Assembly: GCA_900618795.1 (NCBI GenBank)
Contig: UYJD01000015.1
Coordinates: 503,034-567,033, forward strand
From: Cyanodermella asteris
Taxonomy: Eukaryota > Ascomycota > Lecanoromycetes > Ostropales > Stictidaceae
DNA length: 64,000 nt
Direction: 5' to 3'
Positions 29,763-40,900 of the stretch are shown here, piece after piece; the stretch's first letter is position 1, and each line of letters starts with the position of its first letter. Both the position numbers and the translations under genes were made by a program. The notes beneath the pieces were generated by a model that was not told where the DNA came from, searched no databases, and worked only from the letters and a program-made list of their open reading frames with translations.

Positions 29763-31748
29763 GTGGACATGTCTACAAGCGATGGGTTTCTGCTCTCATC
29801 GCCGATCTCCGTGACTGGAAGGCGTCGCAGGTCAAAGTTTACATATAGACAACTGAGCCAGCTTGAGCAGTACTCGGTCTCTACTCCGCTGCGCGTCATT
29901 GCACATGTGGACCTCGACGCCTTTTATGCACAATGCGAGTCAATAAGGCTGGACCTACCGGAGGACCAGCCGTTGGCAGTCCAGCAATGGTCCGGTCTCA
30001 TCGCAGTCAATTATCCGGCTCGAGCTGCGGGTATATCGCGATTCCTGGACATTGCAGAGGCCAAGAAGCTTTGCCCCGACATAGTGCTTCAGCATGTTGC
30101 GACATGGAAGGAGGGCGACGAGAAGTGGCAATATCACACTGGAGCCTTTGATCATATCGCATCTCACAAGGTCTCTCTGGATCCCTATAGAGCTCGCTCG
30201 AGACAGATCCTTGCATGCATTAAAGAATCGCTGCCTGGCGGTCACTCGCAACGAGTCGAAAAAGCCAGCATTGATGAAGTGTTTCTTGACCTGTCAGCGC
30301 AAATCCACTCAATTATGCTCGAGCGCTACCCGGAACTCAATGGTCCAGCGCCTTATGATGACCCTACAGAGAACCTGCCTCGTCCTCCAACAACGGCGCT
30401 TGACTGGGCCGCAGACGCGCTGGTCGATCTAGATGAGAGTCACACTGAAGATGATGACCCCGATTGGGACGATATAGCAATGTGCATCGCCTCTGAGATT
30501 GTCCGTGGTGTTCGAGCACGGATTCGTGAGACCTTAAAATTTACGTGTTCCGCCGGTGTTGCCAGGAACAAGATGCTTGCCAAACTCGGCTCCGCCTACA
30601 AGAAACCGAACAATCAAACGATTATCCGAAACAGAGCAGTCCAGCAATTCTTGCACGACTTCAAATTCACAAAGATTAGAAACCTAGGTGGGAAGCTTGG
30701 TGATCAGGTCGTGTCCACTTTTGGCACCGAGCAGGTCAACGAGCTTCTGAAAGTTCCCATCGAGCAGATGAAGTCGAGGCTGGGGGATGACACCGGGTCA
30801 TGGCTGTATGCGGTCATTCGCGGAGAGGAGCAAAGCGAAGTAAACCCACGCACACAGATCAAGTCTATGCTGTCGGCAAAGTCCTTTCCGAAACCCATTA
30901 ACAGCTTGGACCAAGCCGGGCGCTGGCTTCGTATCTTTGTCGCAGACATCTTCTCCCGACTGGTCGAAGAAGGTGTTCTGGAAAATAAGCGACGACCAAA
31001 GACCATGACCCTGCATCACCGACAAGGTGGCCAGACCTGGTCACGACAGCTACCCATTCCTCAAGGTCGAGCCATCGCCGAGCAGGGCTTGTTCGAGCTG
31101 TCGAAACAACTGATGCAACAAATCATTCTCGAAGGACGGGTGTGGCCTTGCGCAAACCTTTCGCTAGCTGTCGGGGGATTCGAGGAAGGACCGACGGGCA
31201 ATCGCAGCATCGGGGGCTTCCTGCTCAAGGGCGAGGAAGCTCAAGCACTGAACATGAATCGTATGCAAACTTCGGATCGAGCAACACCTCCGGACACCCA
31301 CCCTGCTAAACGATGCAAGACCGACACCCAAGAATTGGATCACTTTTTCAAACGTAATGCGGCAAAAGTCAGTGATGTTCCGGATGGTTCATTACAAGAT
31401 GTTGGAGACCCGACAACGAATGATAAGAATGCTGTCGTGGCAGAAGATGACGATGACGAAGGGCTTTTCGTTTCGGAGGAAGCAGATATCGAAGGCTCTA
31501 CAAACATGAATAATGTACAGAGTCTTGAGCTCTGGACGTGTCCAAGATGTCACGAGCAAATGATTGCACTCGGCCGTGATGAGCATCAGGATTGGCACTT
31601 TGCCAAGGATCTTCAAGCAAGCGAAGGCCAGCCCCAAGCTGCGCCCCAAATCAGTGTCAAAGGTAATCCGACTACAAATAGCAAGGCAAGTAAAGCAAAG
31701 ACGAAAGGTCACGAAAAGGGGCAGATGAAGCTTGTATTCAAGGGATGA
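29763..31748 (+). CDS. RAD30: DNA polymerase eta (Rad30), Y-family translesion polymerase
   Basis: Bypasses UV-induced pyrimidine dimers during replication. Single exon, 661 residues. Palm motifs carry the catalytic metals: H-V-D-L-D-A-F-Y at residues 48-55 (D50, with D52 beside it) and S-I-D-E-V-F-L-D at 169-176 (D171, E172). The finger block N-Y-P-A-R-A-A-G-I-S (about 83-92) and a little-finger domain (about 380-480) follow. The C-terminus has a UBZ-type ubiquitin-binding zinc finger (C-P-R-C then D-E-H-Q-D-W-H-F-A, about 592-615), needed for recruitment to ubiquitylated PCNA. The last residues, Q-M-K-L-V-F-K-G, may be a weak PCNA-interaction motif. A Met two codons on (29769) is an alternative start. 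Confidence 0.95.
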   Translation: MDMSTSDGFLLSSPISVTGRRRRSKFTYRQLSQLEQYSVSTPLRVIAHVDLDAFYAQCESIRLDLPEDQPLAVQQWSGLIAVNYPARAAGISRFLDIAEAKKLCPDIVLQHVATWKEGDEKWQYHTGAFDHIASHKVSLDPYRARSRQILACIKESLPGGHSQRVEKASIDEVFLDLSAQIHSIMLERYPELNGPAPYDDPTENLPRPPTTALDWAADALVDLDESHTEDDDPDWDDIAMCIASEIVRGVRARIRETLKFTCSAGVARNKMLAKLGSAYKKPNNQTIIRNRAVQQFLHDFKFTKIRNLGGKLGDQVVSTFGTEQVNELLKVPIEQMKSRLGDDTGSWLYAVIRGEEQSEVNPRTQIKSMLSAKSFPKPINSLDQAGRWLRIFVADIFSRLVEEGVLENKRRPKTMTLHHRQGGQTWSRQLPIPQGRAIAEQGLFELSKQLMQQIILEGRVWPCANLSLAVGGFEEGPTGNRSIGGFLLKGEEAQALNMNRMQTSDRATPPDTHPAKRCKTDTQELDHFFKRNAAKVSDVPDGSLQDVGDPTTNDKNAVVAEDDDDEGLFVSEEADIEGSTNMNNVQSLELWTCPRCHEQMIALGRDEHQDWHFAKDLQASEGQPQAAPQISVKGNPTTNSKASKAKTKGHEKGQMKLVFKG

Positions 31749-32092
31749 AGTACCATTATTATACCCGATTCTCAGTTCAATTCTCATTTCCATCCCCGTG
31801 TCCATCTCAGCTTTGTGAGGAGATTTATTCATTAGATGCAGATTCGTACATTTCGTTGATTTCGTGGAGAAGTATTGCAGGAGAGGCATTCCAGATAATT
31901 GTTCTTCAGACAGCAGCAGCAGCACGACGAGACGCAAGAGGCTCACGCCAGCCCTGACTTTCAGGGAGTACAGATTAGGATCACAGGGCCGTTACTGAAG
32001 GTTCGGGTATGACAAATGTTGGACAGCGATCTGAGCGAACTCAGACCCTACCAACTGTCTCACCTTACCTTCAGCACGGTTGCCTAACAGAT
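31749..32092. other. convergent intergenic stretch
   Basis: The polymerase eta and the coiled-coil gene end toward each other here. Terminators for both must lie in these 344 nt; AT-rich sequence near 31750-31860 is compatible. No hairpin with a T run is obvious. Confidence 0.35.
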
Positions 32093-35000
32093 CTAATCTT
32101 TGACTCCAAAATAAGTCAGGGTGGGACACCGATCCATGATATAATGAGCCCTCTCGCTCATTCTGTCCTCCCACCGCGACGCCATCTTGACCCAATACAG
32201 AGGCGAACTGTTCTCAGCATCTGTATACAAGTTGGCCCAAGTGTCGAGGAAGTAGTCCGAGATCGACGAGTGAATCCAATTGGGCGCGGGCAGGGTCAAG
32301 GACCGGGCCTTGGACAGGACGAAGTCAAGAGCCGAAACGACGGGCGGAAAGATGATGTCGCGTGCCGTGGGTGAGACGGCCAAGGTGACGGCCATGATGA
32401 CGGCGACGGGGATAAGGACGTAAAACATAAATGAAAGCAGCGTCTGGAAACGACTAGGGCTGGAGAGGCCAGGCATGCTCACGGGCTGGATCGTGATGCC
32501 AGGCACCGTAGCGGGCTCGACGGGCAGCTCACACTGCGCTGCCGTGTCGGTGTTGTCGGCGGCCACGGTCTGCGATGCCATGCTGGTGTTGTCGGCGGCC
32601 ACGGTCTGCGATGCCCTGCTTGTGCTATCGGCGGCCACGGTCTGTGATGCCACGCTGGTAGAGTCGATCTGGACGAGGGGAACAATCGGGTGAAGAGAAT
32701 CGGCAAGCTCGGGCGAAGTCTGACAGACGGCGTTGGCAACCTCGACGGGAACGACAGGAACGACGGGCTTGGCCAGCTCGGTCTGAACGCCAGCGCTGGC
32801 ATCCTCGACTTCGCCGGTGAGATCGATGGGATCGGCGCTGCTTGGTGGGTTTCGAATTGAGGAATCCTCACTCATAGCGGTTGCCGAATCCCCGTCTTCG
32901 CCTTCATCTTGATCTTCTTCTTCCTCGTCGTCGTCGGATCCCGAGTACTTGAAAGCGCCCTTCGCCAGCTCATCGGACAACGGGCTGCTTGGGATCTCAG
33001 TCTTGGCTTTCAGGCGCGCGTTCTCAGATCGCAGTCGCTGATTATCGTTGAGAAGGTGCTGCTTCTCGCGCTTCTCATCCTCGAGATGAACCAGCATGGC
33101 ATTGCCAAGCACCTCGGGGTCCTCAGCATTAGCCAACTCAGGAAGGGCCTGCCTCATGACGCCCATGAGCCATTCCAGCTTCTCCTTTTGCAGGCTGAGC
33201 ATGTGTAGCACATCATCCAGCGACTGGGTGTCTTTGTCAGACTTGCCGTACTTCAAGACCGCCACCTGCACCTCGTTCTGGAGGTTGGCCCTGTCTTTCT
33301 CGACACCACCCAGCTGTTCGGTCACCTCCTCCAGTCGATCGTGAAGAGCCTTGACATCAGCTTGGAGCTGCTTATTCTGCTGAGTGTTGCTGGACTTGAA
33401 TGTCTGGTGCTGCCAAATGAGCTCTTTGATGTGAACGGCAAGCACGTCCAGCTTGTCGCCTTCAGACGAGCTTGCGGACCAACCGCTGATGCCGAATTCC
33501 TTGAGGAGGTCATTGATGTGGTTCGAGACATGAAGAGTTGACTGGTAGAGGACGTCATGCTTGTTCTTCTGAAAGGCGAGCGACTCTTCCAGCTTCTTCT
33601 TGTCACTGTCTTTGCTCATCAACTCCTGCTCGTGGTGGTCAATGTCCTTTTGCCGTTGCGCGAGGTCACGGTCCAGCTTCTTCTTCTCGGCATCGAGTCC
33701 ATCCAGCTGGGACAACAACTTCGTGTTCTCCACCTTGTACGCCTCGTTGGAGCCATGCAATCTGCTGGCATGATCTTGCTGGGCGATGAAATTCAGGCGA
33801 ACTCTCTCCTTGTCGGCGGCGAGCTCCTTGACGTTGGCACCGAGGATGGAGTTTGCGGTCGTCAGGTCGGTGATTTCGGTCGTCAGGGCGGTGATCTTGG
33901 TGTTCCGCTGCACAATCACTGCGTCGGACTCCGCCCTCATGCCACACTCGACGGCGACACGCTGCTGCAGGCGTTCATTCTCGCCTTGCTGCTCCTCCAA
34001 CTGCTCCCTCAAACACTCCGCCTTGCCCTCCATGTCCTTGGCCTTCTCCTCCGCCCCAGAAACCGCGCTCTCCAACTCCACAACCCTGGCCTTCAGCTTG
34101 GCAAGCTCCGAGTCATCATCCTCGGCTTGCGTCTGCTGGGCGGCCACAGCACGCTCCTCCACCGCCACCTTCGCCTTCAACCCCAGCAAGTCCTCACCAT
34201 GCACCTCAATCCAGGACTTGATCCAGACTTTCGGCACACGCTTTCCCATGAACTGGCGTTCCTCGGACGACCAGGACTTGATCATGTCGAAGTAGCTGAT
34301 GCCCTTCCAAAACTTCCGGTTTTTGAAGCGGGCGGCCGCGAGGTTGATCATCATGTCGTCCAGATTGCCGGCGTCCTTTTGCAGGTCTTGGACCATGGAT
34401 TTGTGGCTTTTCCACTCATTCTTGGTCCAATCGGCAGGACGGCCAAAGGCGATTGGGAGGCCGACGTTACCATGCTTCATTCGCCGCATGTTGGGTGGGC
34501 CATCCTTTCCCTCGGGATCGACGCGGTTGTCGATGCTCGACCATCCCTCGAACTTGCAGACCGCCTCAATGATCCGATCGTCCATGATGTTTTCGTTGAG
34601 CTCGAACTGGAAGGCCGGGATCCTCTCATCTGGTCTCGTTCCGAGGTGAGAGTCCCCATCTTGGTGTTCGAGGCGAGGGGGCTGCCAGTCAGCTAGGTCT
34701 TCCGGGGTCTCCACAGGCAAAGGAATCGCGGCGATTTCACCGATTTTAAGAACCCCGGCGAGAACAGGCACGATGTTGTAATCGAAGTCCTTGTTCTGCA
34801 AAGAGTTCCACGTTGCCATGCAGAGTTCGAGGTCGGGGTACCCAATGATCCGTGCTGGTTGCCACCAGCCGTCCACACGAAGACCGGACTCGCCGAACTT
34901 GTGAGAGCTGGCGGCGTCATCCTTGCGCTGCCTGGCTCTGTCTTGCTGGGACAATGGCTTTGCAGGACGACCCTTCTGAAGCGGCTCCGAGCGGCCCTTC

Positions 35001-37225
35001 TTGAGCGGCTTTTTGCGGAGAGGTGTGACTGGCGGGGCGAGACTGGACGGCTTTGCCTTTGGTGACAGAGAGGCAGGCAATGGATGCGAAGGTTCCGACG
35101 ATGGACTTGGGCTTGAGGGCCCGGCTTGGCTGAGTCCAACGTTCTTTACAGCACCTCTCCTGTGAGGTGACTGCACTTGCTTGCCCTTCGACGTGGCTGA
35201 GCGGCGGGAGTTGGAGGGAGTGCGTGGGTTGGGCGGCGAGCGCCATGTTTCTTCGCCGGAGGCTGTGACCTGCCCCGCCGGATATGTTGAGCTGACAGAG
35301 AGCTCGACTGCCTTCTGTTCCGTGGGAACTGGCGAGTCGGCAGCTGCTGCCGCTATGAGTGAACCAGGTGATGCTGGTTTTGTGTTCACCGAGGCTGTGA
35401 CCTGCCCCGATGGTGTATGCGAGCTTGCAGAGCCCGAAGGTGCAACTGCAGCTGCATGTGATGTTGGGGAGGAATCAGCCGGCACCGGCTCCTCGATGGT
35501 GTTTGCTGGTGCGTGCATTGACGCCAGCGTGTACATCGACTTTTGTGCAGTTGTCGTAACTGCTTTTCTAGCTGCCACGCTTTGAGTTGCTGCAGATGCA
35601 TCGACGGGCGATGCGGACTGGCTGCTCTTGGACGCTGTGGTCTTTGGTTGCTTCCCCTTCTTTGGGGATTGATGTTGGGTGGCCTGGCCGGATGTCGAGA
35701 GAGCTGCCTCAGGCAAGAGCTCAAACGACGCAGGCGATGATGTTGGACCAGCAATAGCCGTGTCATTTGCAATGATAGCAAGAGGACTGAACGGGTTGCT
35801 GGTGTTGATGCTTGGAGATGGCTGCGACTGCCGTCTCTTGGTGGAGGATCTCCTGGACGGAGACCTCAATGATGATGATGTGGGTGTTGCCGGTCGAGGC
35901 GACAACGGGCGAGGCGAAACGACACCAACAGAAGCCGGCGGAGAGGGAACCACACGAGCGGCAGACGATCGGCGACGACGCCGGGAAGAAGACTGGCGGC
36001 GATGCTCCGGGCCAGGCTCGAAGGGATCCAATTCAGCAGTTTCCTGCTTCTTCTTCTCCACAGCGACCGGCTTCTGAAGCGGCAGCTTCAATGCCTCGTA
36101 CTTCTTCCCGAACGTTGGCAGCGCTGCGGGCTCCAACCCAGGGAAGACAGACTCTGCTGCAACATCTGGCTGTTGCTGCTCCTTGACGACCGGCACTGGC
36201 TTGGAGCAAGTCTCCACGAACGCACTCTCCGGGTTGACTGCGAAGTCATCCTCGGCGTCGGCGTCCTGGTTCTCCGGCCGTACCTTTGCGAAGGAGGAGG
36301 ACCGAGACGAGCGCGAACGTCCCTTGGGCTGGGACTGTCTTCCGCGAGGAGGCGATGCCGAAGAACGGCGAGACGTCGGCGAGGCCGGCTTGGGCTGCGC
36401 GGCTTGGGCGGCCTGCACGGCCAGCAGGTTCCGACGGCTCTCCGCAGTCCGCTCGTCGCTCTGCTTGGAGAGCGCCGCCGCGAACTCCGCACGAGCAGCC
36501 TCTTCATGCTGCCCGGCGATGGCAGCACCAACATATGACCGGCTTGGAGAAGCCGGGGGAGAAGTTGTCGGGGTGGCGTGGGCGGTCCAGTCGGAGGCGA
36601 ACTGCCTGTTGGCAGCCTGCTTCATCGCCTTTGGGGCAGATGGCAGCTGGACGACCTCATCGGGCCGCGGAACAGTCTCGGAAGCAGGTTCCCGCCGGGC
36701 GGAGAAACCGAATGTTGATGCACCAGCATCGGCACTTGGGCCTTGCTGGCGAGGCGCGAGAGAAAAGGCATTGGGCTGTCGGGGAGCCAGGGAAGAAGGG
36801 TTCGCGGGAGCGGCAGCAGCTGCATTGGTGTTCAAACCAGCCTGCGGTGGCTGGATGTTGCGGGCGGCCTGCTTGCCCTTTTTCTTCTTGTTGCCTTTGG
36901 GGGCATTGGCGGCGGCCGAGGGAGTTGATGATGGGGCAGGCGCCGGAGCCAGACCTGCTGGTACAAAGGCTGGCAGCTGAGTGCCAGGGCCCGCCGGAGA
37001 CTGCTGACTGGGACCCGCATGTTGCGAGTCGCCCAGACCCTTCTTCTTCCCTCCGTTCTTCACCGGAAGCCTGGATGCTGCTGGTGTTGGAGGAGCGGGA
37101 GTCGAGGGAGTCGGTGGTGCTGCAGCACCCGAGCCGGAAGCAGTCTGCTGGCCATCGTTGGCCATTGGTCCCCACGTGGAGTTCCCCAAGCCTTGCGGCT
37201 TCTTGGAGGGGTTGCCTCCTGTCAT
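32093..37225 (-). CDS. large coiled-coil protein with C-terminal membrane segment, function unknown
   Basis: A single uninterrupted frame of 1710 codons, not recognised. Residues 1-770 are low complexity (Pro, Ala, Ser, Lys, Gln), probably disordered. About 775-1010 is a compact, Trp-rich globular region (G-W-W-Q-P-A-R-I-I-G-Y near its start; repeated W-K/K-W pairs such as W-T-K-N-E-W-K-S). About 1010-1410 is long coiled coil with heptad leucines. An acidic stretch (D-D-D-E-E-E-E-D-Q-D) follows. Residues about 1516-1562 are a 12-residue repeat (A-S-Q-T-V-A-A-D). One hydrophobic segment (about 1593-1614: F-Y-V-L-I-P-V-A-V-I-M-A-V) precedes a tail of about 95 residues. The plan (disordered head, globule, rod, membrane anchor near the C-terminus) fits a tether or organelle-surface scaffold, but that is inference only. 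Confidence 0.8.
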   Translation of the reverse strand: MTGGNPSKKPQGLGNSTWGPMANDGQQTASGSGAAAPPTPSTPAPPTPAASRLPVKNGGKKKGLGDSQHAGPSQQSPAGPGTQLPAFVPAGLAPAPAPSSTPSAAANAPKGNKKKKGKQAARNIQPPQAGLNTNAAAAAPANPSSLAPRQPNAFSLAPRQQGPSADAGASTFGFSARREPASETVPRPDEVVQLPSAPKAMKQAANRQFASDWTAHATPTTSPPASPSRSYVGAAIAGQHEEAARAEFAAALSKQSDERTAESRRNLLAVQAAQAAQPKPASPTSRRSSASPPRGRQSQPKGRSRSSRSSSFAKVRPENQDADAEDDFAVNPESAFVETCSKPVPVVKEQQQPDVAAESVFPGLEPAALPTFGKKYEALKLPLQKPVAVEKKKQETAELDPFEPGPEHRRQSSSRRRRRSSAARVVPSPPASVGVVSPRPLSPRPATPTSSSLRSPSRRSSTKRRQSQPSPSINTSNPFSPLAIIANDTAIAGPTSSPASFELLPEAALSTSGQATQHQSPKKGKQPKTTASKSSQSASPVDASAATQSVAARKAVTTTAQKSMYTLASMHAPANTIEEPVPADSSPTSHAAAVAPSGSASSHTPSGQVTASVNTKPASPGSLIAAAAADSPVPTEQKAVELSVSSTYPAGQVTASGEETWRSPPNPRTPSNSRRSATSKGKQVQSPHRRGAVKNVGLSQAGPSSPSPSSEPSHPLPASLSPKAKPSSLAPPVTPLRKKPLKKGRSEPLQKGRPAKPLSQQDRARQRKDDAASSHKFGESGLRVDGWWQPARIIGYPDLELCMATWNSLQNKDFDYNIVPVLAGVLKIGEIAAIPLPVETPEDLADWQPPRLEHQDGDSHLGTRPDERIPAFQFELNENIMDDRIIEAVCKFEGWSSIDNRVDPEGKDGPPNMRRMKHGNVGLPIAFGRPADWTKNEWKSHKSMVQDLQKDAGNLDDMMINLAAARFKNRKFWKGISYFDMIKSWSSEERQFMGKRVPKVWIKSWIEVHGEDLLGLKAKVAVEERAVAAQQTQAEDDDSELAKLKARVVELESAVSGAEEKAKDMEGKAECLREQLEEQQGENERLQQRVAVECGMRAESDAVIVQRNTKITALTTEITDLTTANSILGANVKELAADKERVRLNFIAQQDHASRLHGSNEAYKVENTKLLSQLDGLDAEKKKLDRDLAQRQKDIDHHEQELMSKDSDKKKLEESLAFQKNKHDVLYQSTLHVSNHINDLLKEFGISGWSASSSEGDKLDVLAVHIKELIWQHQTFKSSNTQQNKQLQADVKALHDRLEEVTEQLGGVEKDRANLQNEVQVAVLKYGKSDKDTQSLDDVLHMLSLQKEKLEWLMGVMRQALPELANAEDPEVLGNAMLVHLEDEKREKQHLLNDNQRLRSENARLKAKTEIPSSPLSDELAKGAFKYSGSDDDEEEEDQDEGEDGDSATAMSEDSSIRNPPSSADPIDLTGEVEDASAGVQTELAKPVVPVVPVEVANAVCQTSPELADSLHPIVPLVQIDSTSVASQTVAADSTSRASQTVAADNTSMASQTVAADNTDTAAQCELPVEPATVPGITIQPVSMPGLSSPSRFQTLLSFMFYVLIPVAVIMAVTLAVSPTARDIIFPPVVSALDFVLSKARSLTLPAPNWIHSSISDYFLDTWANLYTDAENSSPLYWVKMASRWEDRMSERAHYIMDRCPTLTYFGVKD
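32530..32660 (-). repeat. 36-bp coding tandem repeat
   Basis: Nearly identical 36-bp units begin at 32550, 32586 and 32622, with a weaker partial unit before them. Each codes the 12 residues (N/S)-T-S-x-A-S-Q-T-V-A-A-D. High identity against the old 60-bp arrays suggests recent expansion and possible length variation between strains. Confidence 0.85.
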
Positions 37226-37911
37226 GATGTGGTTTGTGTGGGAGAGTGGTTATGCAGAGGTCGGTGCCAGGTGTGTGGGCTTGATGATGAATGATTCAGG
37301 ATGTACAAAATGCGAATGCGAATTTGTCGAAGGCTCGTTGATACCGAGAGGCGCAATCGATCAAAAACGCTTGCAAGTTGGTCCAGTGAATCTCAAGAAC
37401 ACGACAATGGCAGACAGAACAAGGCGTGTTGAAGACTCTGTCGATGGCTCAGAATTATGTCGGGAGAAAAAGTGATCGTAATCGTGATCGTGATCGTCAG
37501 GTGAGGCAGGAATAGAGAAACAGCAATCAGCCCTTTGGGATCAGGGAGTACACACCAAGCAGCTTGCTAATACAATCGAGGTATTGAATGAAACAAGTAC
37601 AGGTTGTTGAATGGCAACTGGAGCAAGATGTGGGAACGAAGCCAGAGTGTGATCGCGCTCTGACGGAGCGTGCTGGTCGGTCCTGCAAGTGGGCATGATA
37701 TGAAGAGGAAGAGGGATCTTGGAGCTCAAAGAAATAAAGATAGCAGGTAAGTAGGCAAGCTTGCCCAAGGTGAAGCAGCCTGTCTGCGAAACCGGCGCCA
37801 TGACAAATCCGGCGTGAGACAGGCAGGACTCATATCAGCATTCACAAAGGAGGCATCAGTGAAGCAACAATGAAATGAACATATCACATGACTTCATTAC
37901 CAGCGCGCCCA
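37226..37911. other. intergenic with short GATCGT microsatellite
   Basis: About 690 nt upstream of the coiled-coil gene. A small imperfect repeat of GTGATC/GTAATC units lies at about 37470-37498. Otherwise nothing recognised. Confidence 0.45.
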
Positions 37912-40900
37912 TTATTTGGCCTGGCCCTCAAATTCGACCTTGGAAATGCCTTCAGCCACGCGATTGACCGTCGTTTCGTCTGCTGTAACAATTCCCTCGT
38001 GGTTGTGGATGCTACCGACTTCTGCGCCTTCAAGGAGGCCCATATCGCTGCTGCGGACGCTTCTGCGCTCAGCTTCACTTGAGGCTCCGCGCAGTGCGGC
38101 CCGAGCTTCCTCCTCTTCCTCCTCATCGTCGCGTTCCTGACTCAGAGCACTGCGTTCGAGCTCGCGCTGCGCCTCGTCGTACCTCTTACGTACTTCTGCT
38201 GGAAGCTTGGACGCCTCGGTCACGACGCTGTCAAGCAGACCGCGCAGACCCTTGGAAGGAGCTCCGACACCGCCGCTCGGCCCACCTGGTGAATACGATT
38301 GCCTGTTCATGGGTGAAAATGTCGTCAGAGCCGGTGCCTGGAGGTTGAAAGTCCCAGCATTGAGCTTGGATGATGGTTGAATGTGGAACGACTCCGCGAA
38401 GGAGAACTCAAAGAACTGTTGAAGCAGCTCGTCCGCGAGCACTACCATACGGAATGTGGGAAGCGTAATGTGCAAGGGCTTGGACGGATCTAAGGCAGCG
38501 TTTGCAGCAGCCTTGCTTGGTGTTGACGGCGATTTTGACGTCAATGCGGGTGAGGCTTTGCTGTGATTCGTGTCGACGGTCAACCGGGAACCGTTTCCAT
38601 CATACGACGTTTCCTTCATAGGACTCTGTTCGTCCGAGAAATCTAATAAATCGTCGGCGTCTTCATCGTCGTCTTCGTCGCCAATTGCAAATTTGTCATT
38701 ATCAGGTTGATCCGTTTGGCCGTCGCTCGATTGGGCCGCTGTGGGCGTAGAGGTCGAGGGAATGTGATTTTGGGGATTGTCAGGGTCGGCATATTCAAAG
38801 CATCTCCGGATGAACGCGCTGACGCTACTCAAGAACTTCTCGCTGAGAGTGGCACCTGGTCCACTGATTGCCTGGCTCCCATCCTGCATAGAATGCGCGC
38901 TCTCGTTGGCAGACTCGATGAATGTAAAGTTGCCTTCCAAGCCGCGTCGCGATAGAAATAGCAAGGCTTCAGACATCTTGAGTATGCCGTCGCGGGTAAC
39001 ACGACCATCGCCGTAGTCGTCATACAGGCTGAAGAAGTACGCAATAGTAGTCATCAGGTCTCGCTGTCCTTTGATGTCAGCCAGACCTTTGACGACGTCG
39101 CCCAAATTTAGGCCGTCCTTGTCGTCCTGGTTCCATTTGCCAAATAGGCGTTGCAGAAAATCGTGGTCCGCCGGCTCTTGCTTCGTGCCAGAGTTAGATC
39201 GCCGCAACGGGCTTCTGTCGGGTCGATAGTCGTCCGTGGATGACCTTGGGGCGTCAGATACAGCCCACCTACACATGCCGGCTAGGAGCTCCCTGAACGC
39301 GTCGTAGTTCATCAGTTCAGGATTAGTTCCCACGCCCATGCGGTAGTCCTTCTCGGTCTGTGTGGGTCCGAAAAATGAGGCGCGCTTGCCAGCCGCAACT
39401 GCGGCCTGTTTGGCGTGCTCTTCTCGTTGTGCACGGAGTTTGCGCTCTTGTTCGTACAGAACGGCATAAAAGCGGTCATAAAGAAGATTGAGTTCTTCAG
39501 TCTTCAGGCGCTTGCTGTCAGGCCCTAAGTTCCGTATCTGCGTGCGCTTGGCGAATGTCTCAATGTTCTCCAGGACCGTGTCTTTGTGTTTGCTACGCAA
39601 GTCCGCTATGGTTGACTGTGTTATGCCTGAGAACTCCTTGAGAGCGATCACCATTAGCTCCTGAAATTTGGTGACGTTCCTGAGCTTCTCGTTGTCCGAA
39701 TTTGGATGAGCAGATTCATCTAGTCGTGAGAAATAGTTCTTGAGAATGGAAATAAAAGTTCCATCGTCTGTGACATCTAGTAGTTCCTCTCCATTGATGC
39801 GCAGAATGGCCAGTCCAAACTGGAAGAGGACCTTCGGTCCTTCGAGGAAGAAGATGTCGAGGACGCGGAAAGCAAACACAAGCGGCATCGAGTTTACGTA
39901 GAGCGAAAGGAACCAAGGGAGCGAAACGATGGAGAGCTGCACGTCGGCCTTGGACAGATGCTCCCACAGGATCGGCATGGTCTGCTCGACGAGCGATTCA
40001 AATACCTTTTGGTCGAGCAGCGTCCCATACATCGTCGTTGAATAGTAGCCTGGTACTAATCGATCGCAAAGCACGAAAAGCAAGGAGAAGGCCTGAGCCT
40101 CGGACATGTAACTGCAAAGGTTAGTATCGCGCGAGAGGTGCGCGTGGGAGGGGCACTCACATGAGGAGCGCTGCCACGACGATGTTCATTGCCTGGCAGT
40201 ATCCGACCTCCGGATTGACCCAGCTGTATGCTGTAAGGACTCGCCGGAGTCGACCAATGCCTTCCTCGCTTTGGAAACCAGGGTACTCTGGGAGACTTCT
40301 GTTCAGGTCCTTCTCGATCTCGTCAATGGCAAGCGACTCCCGGCCTGTGAACTTGGAAAGTGCCTTTGTATACAAGTGGGGATCCTGTAACCGCGAGAAG
40401 AGACTGCCCGAAGACAGCTCCCATATCTCACCTCTTAGGCGATTTGGCAATCCAACTCGAATCAGTTTGTGGAAAGTGGGCTGTCGGATCAGCGTAAGAT
40501 TACGCCCATTCTCCCTCAAGTATTCGGCCCATAATCGCATCCTGCTTCTATCACGGAGCTTCTTGGGATCGCCAGGGTAGCGAAAGAGCATTCCCAAGCC
40601 AGCATCGGGAGGCTCTCTCGATCCAACTTCACCCTCATTATTGCCCTCCTTACCCCTAGGCGCATCGGCATTCAGTAAGAACTCGCTGTAGCACTCCCGA
40701 ACCACCGCCCTCATGCTGTCCATACTCTTGATACCATTGCGTAACCCCTTCTTAAGCCCATCACAGAATCTGTCACAACTTTGCTGAGAGCTTGCGAATT
40801 GGAGGGTGAAGCGCTGCGCACTGCCTTCGGAGGCCTTTGTATCCTTCTGCGCCCCGAGCTGTACGGCACCATTCCATGTGGTTATCGCCAGTGCAAACAG

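Noticed and set aside
33557-34696. 379-codon plus-strand open frame, Leu-rich
   Set aside because: Antisense to the coiled-coil gene; Leu richness mirrors Lys/Glu codons of the rod.
35181-37227. Several long plus-strand frames (up to 313 codons)
   Set aside because: GC-rich antisense shadows of the disordered head of the 1710-residue protein.
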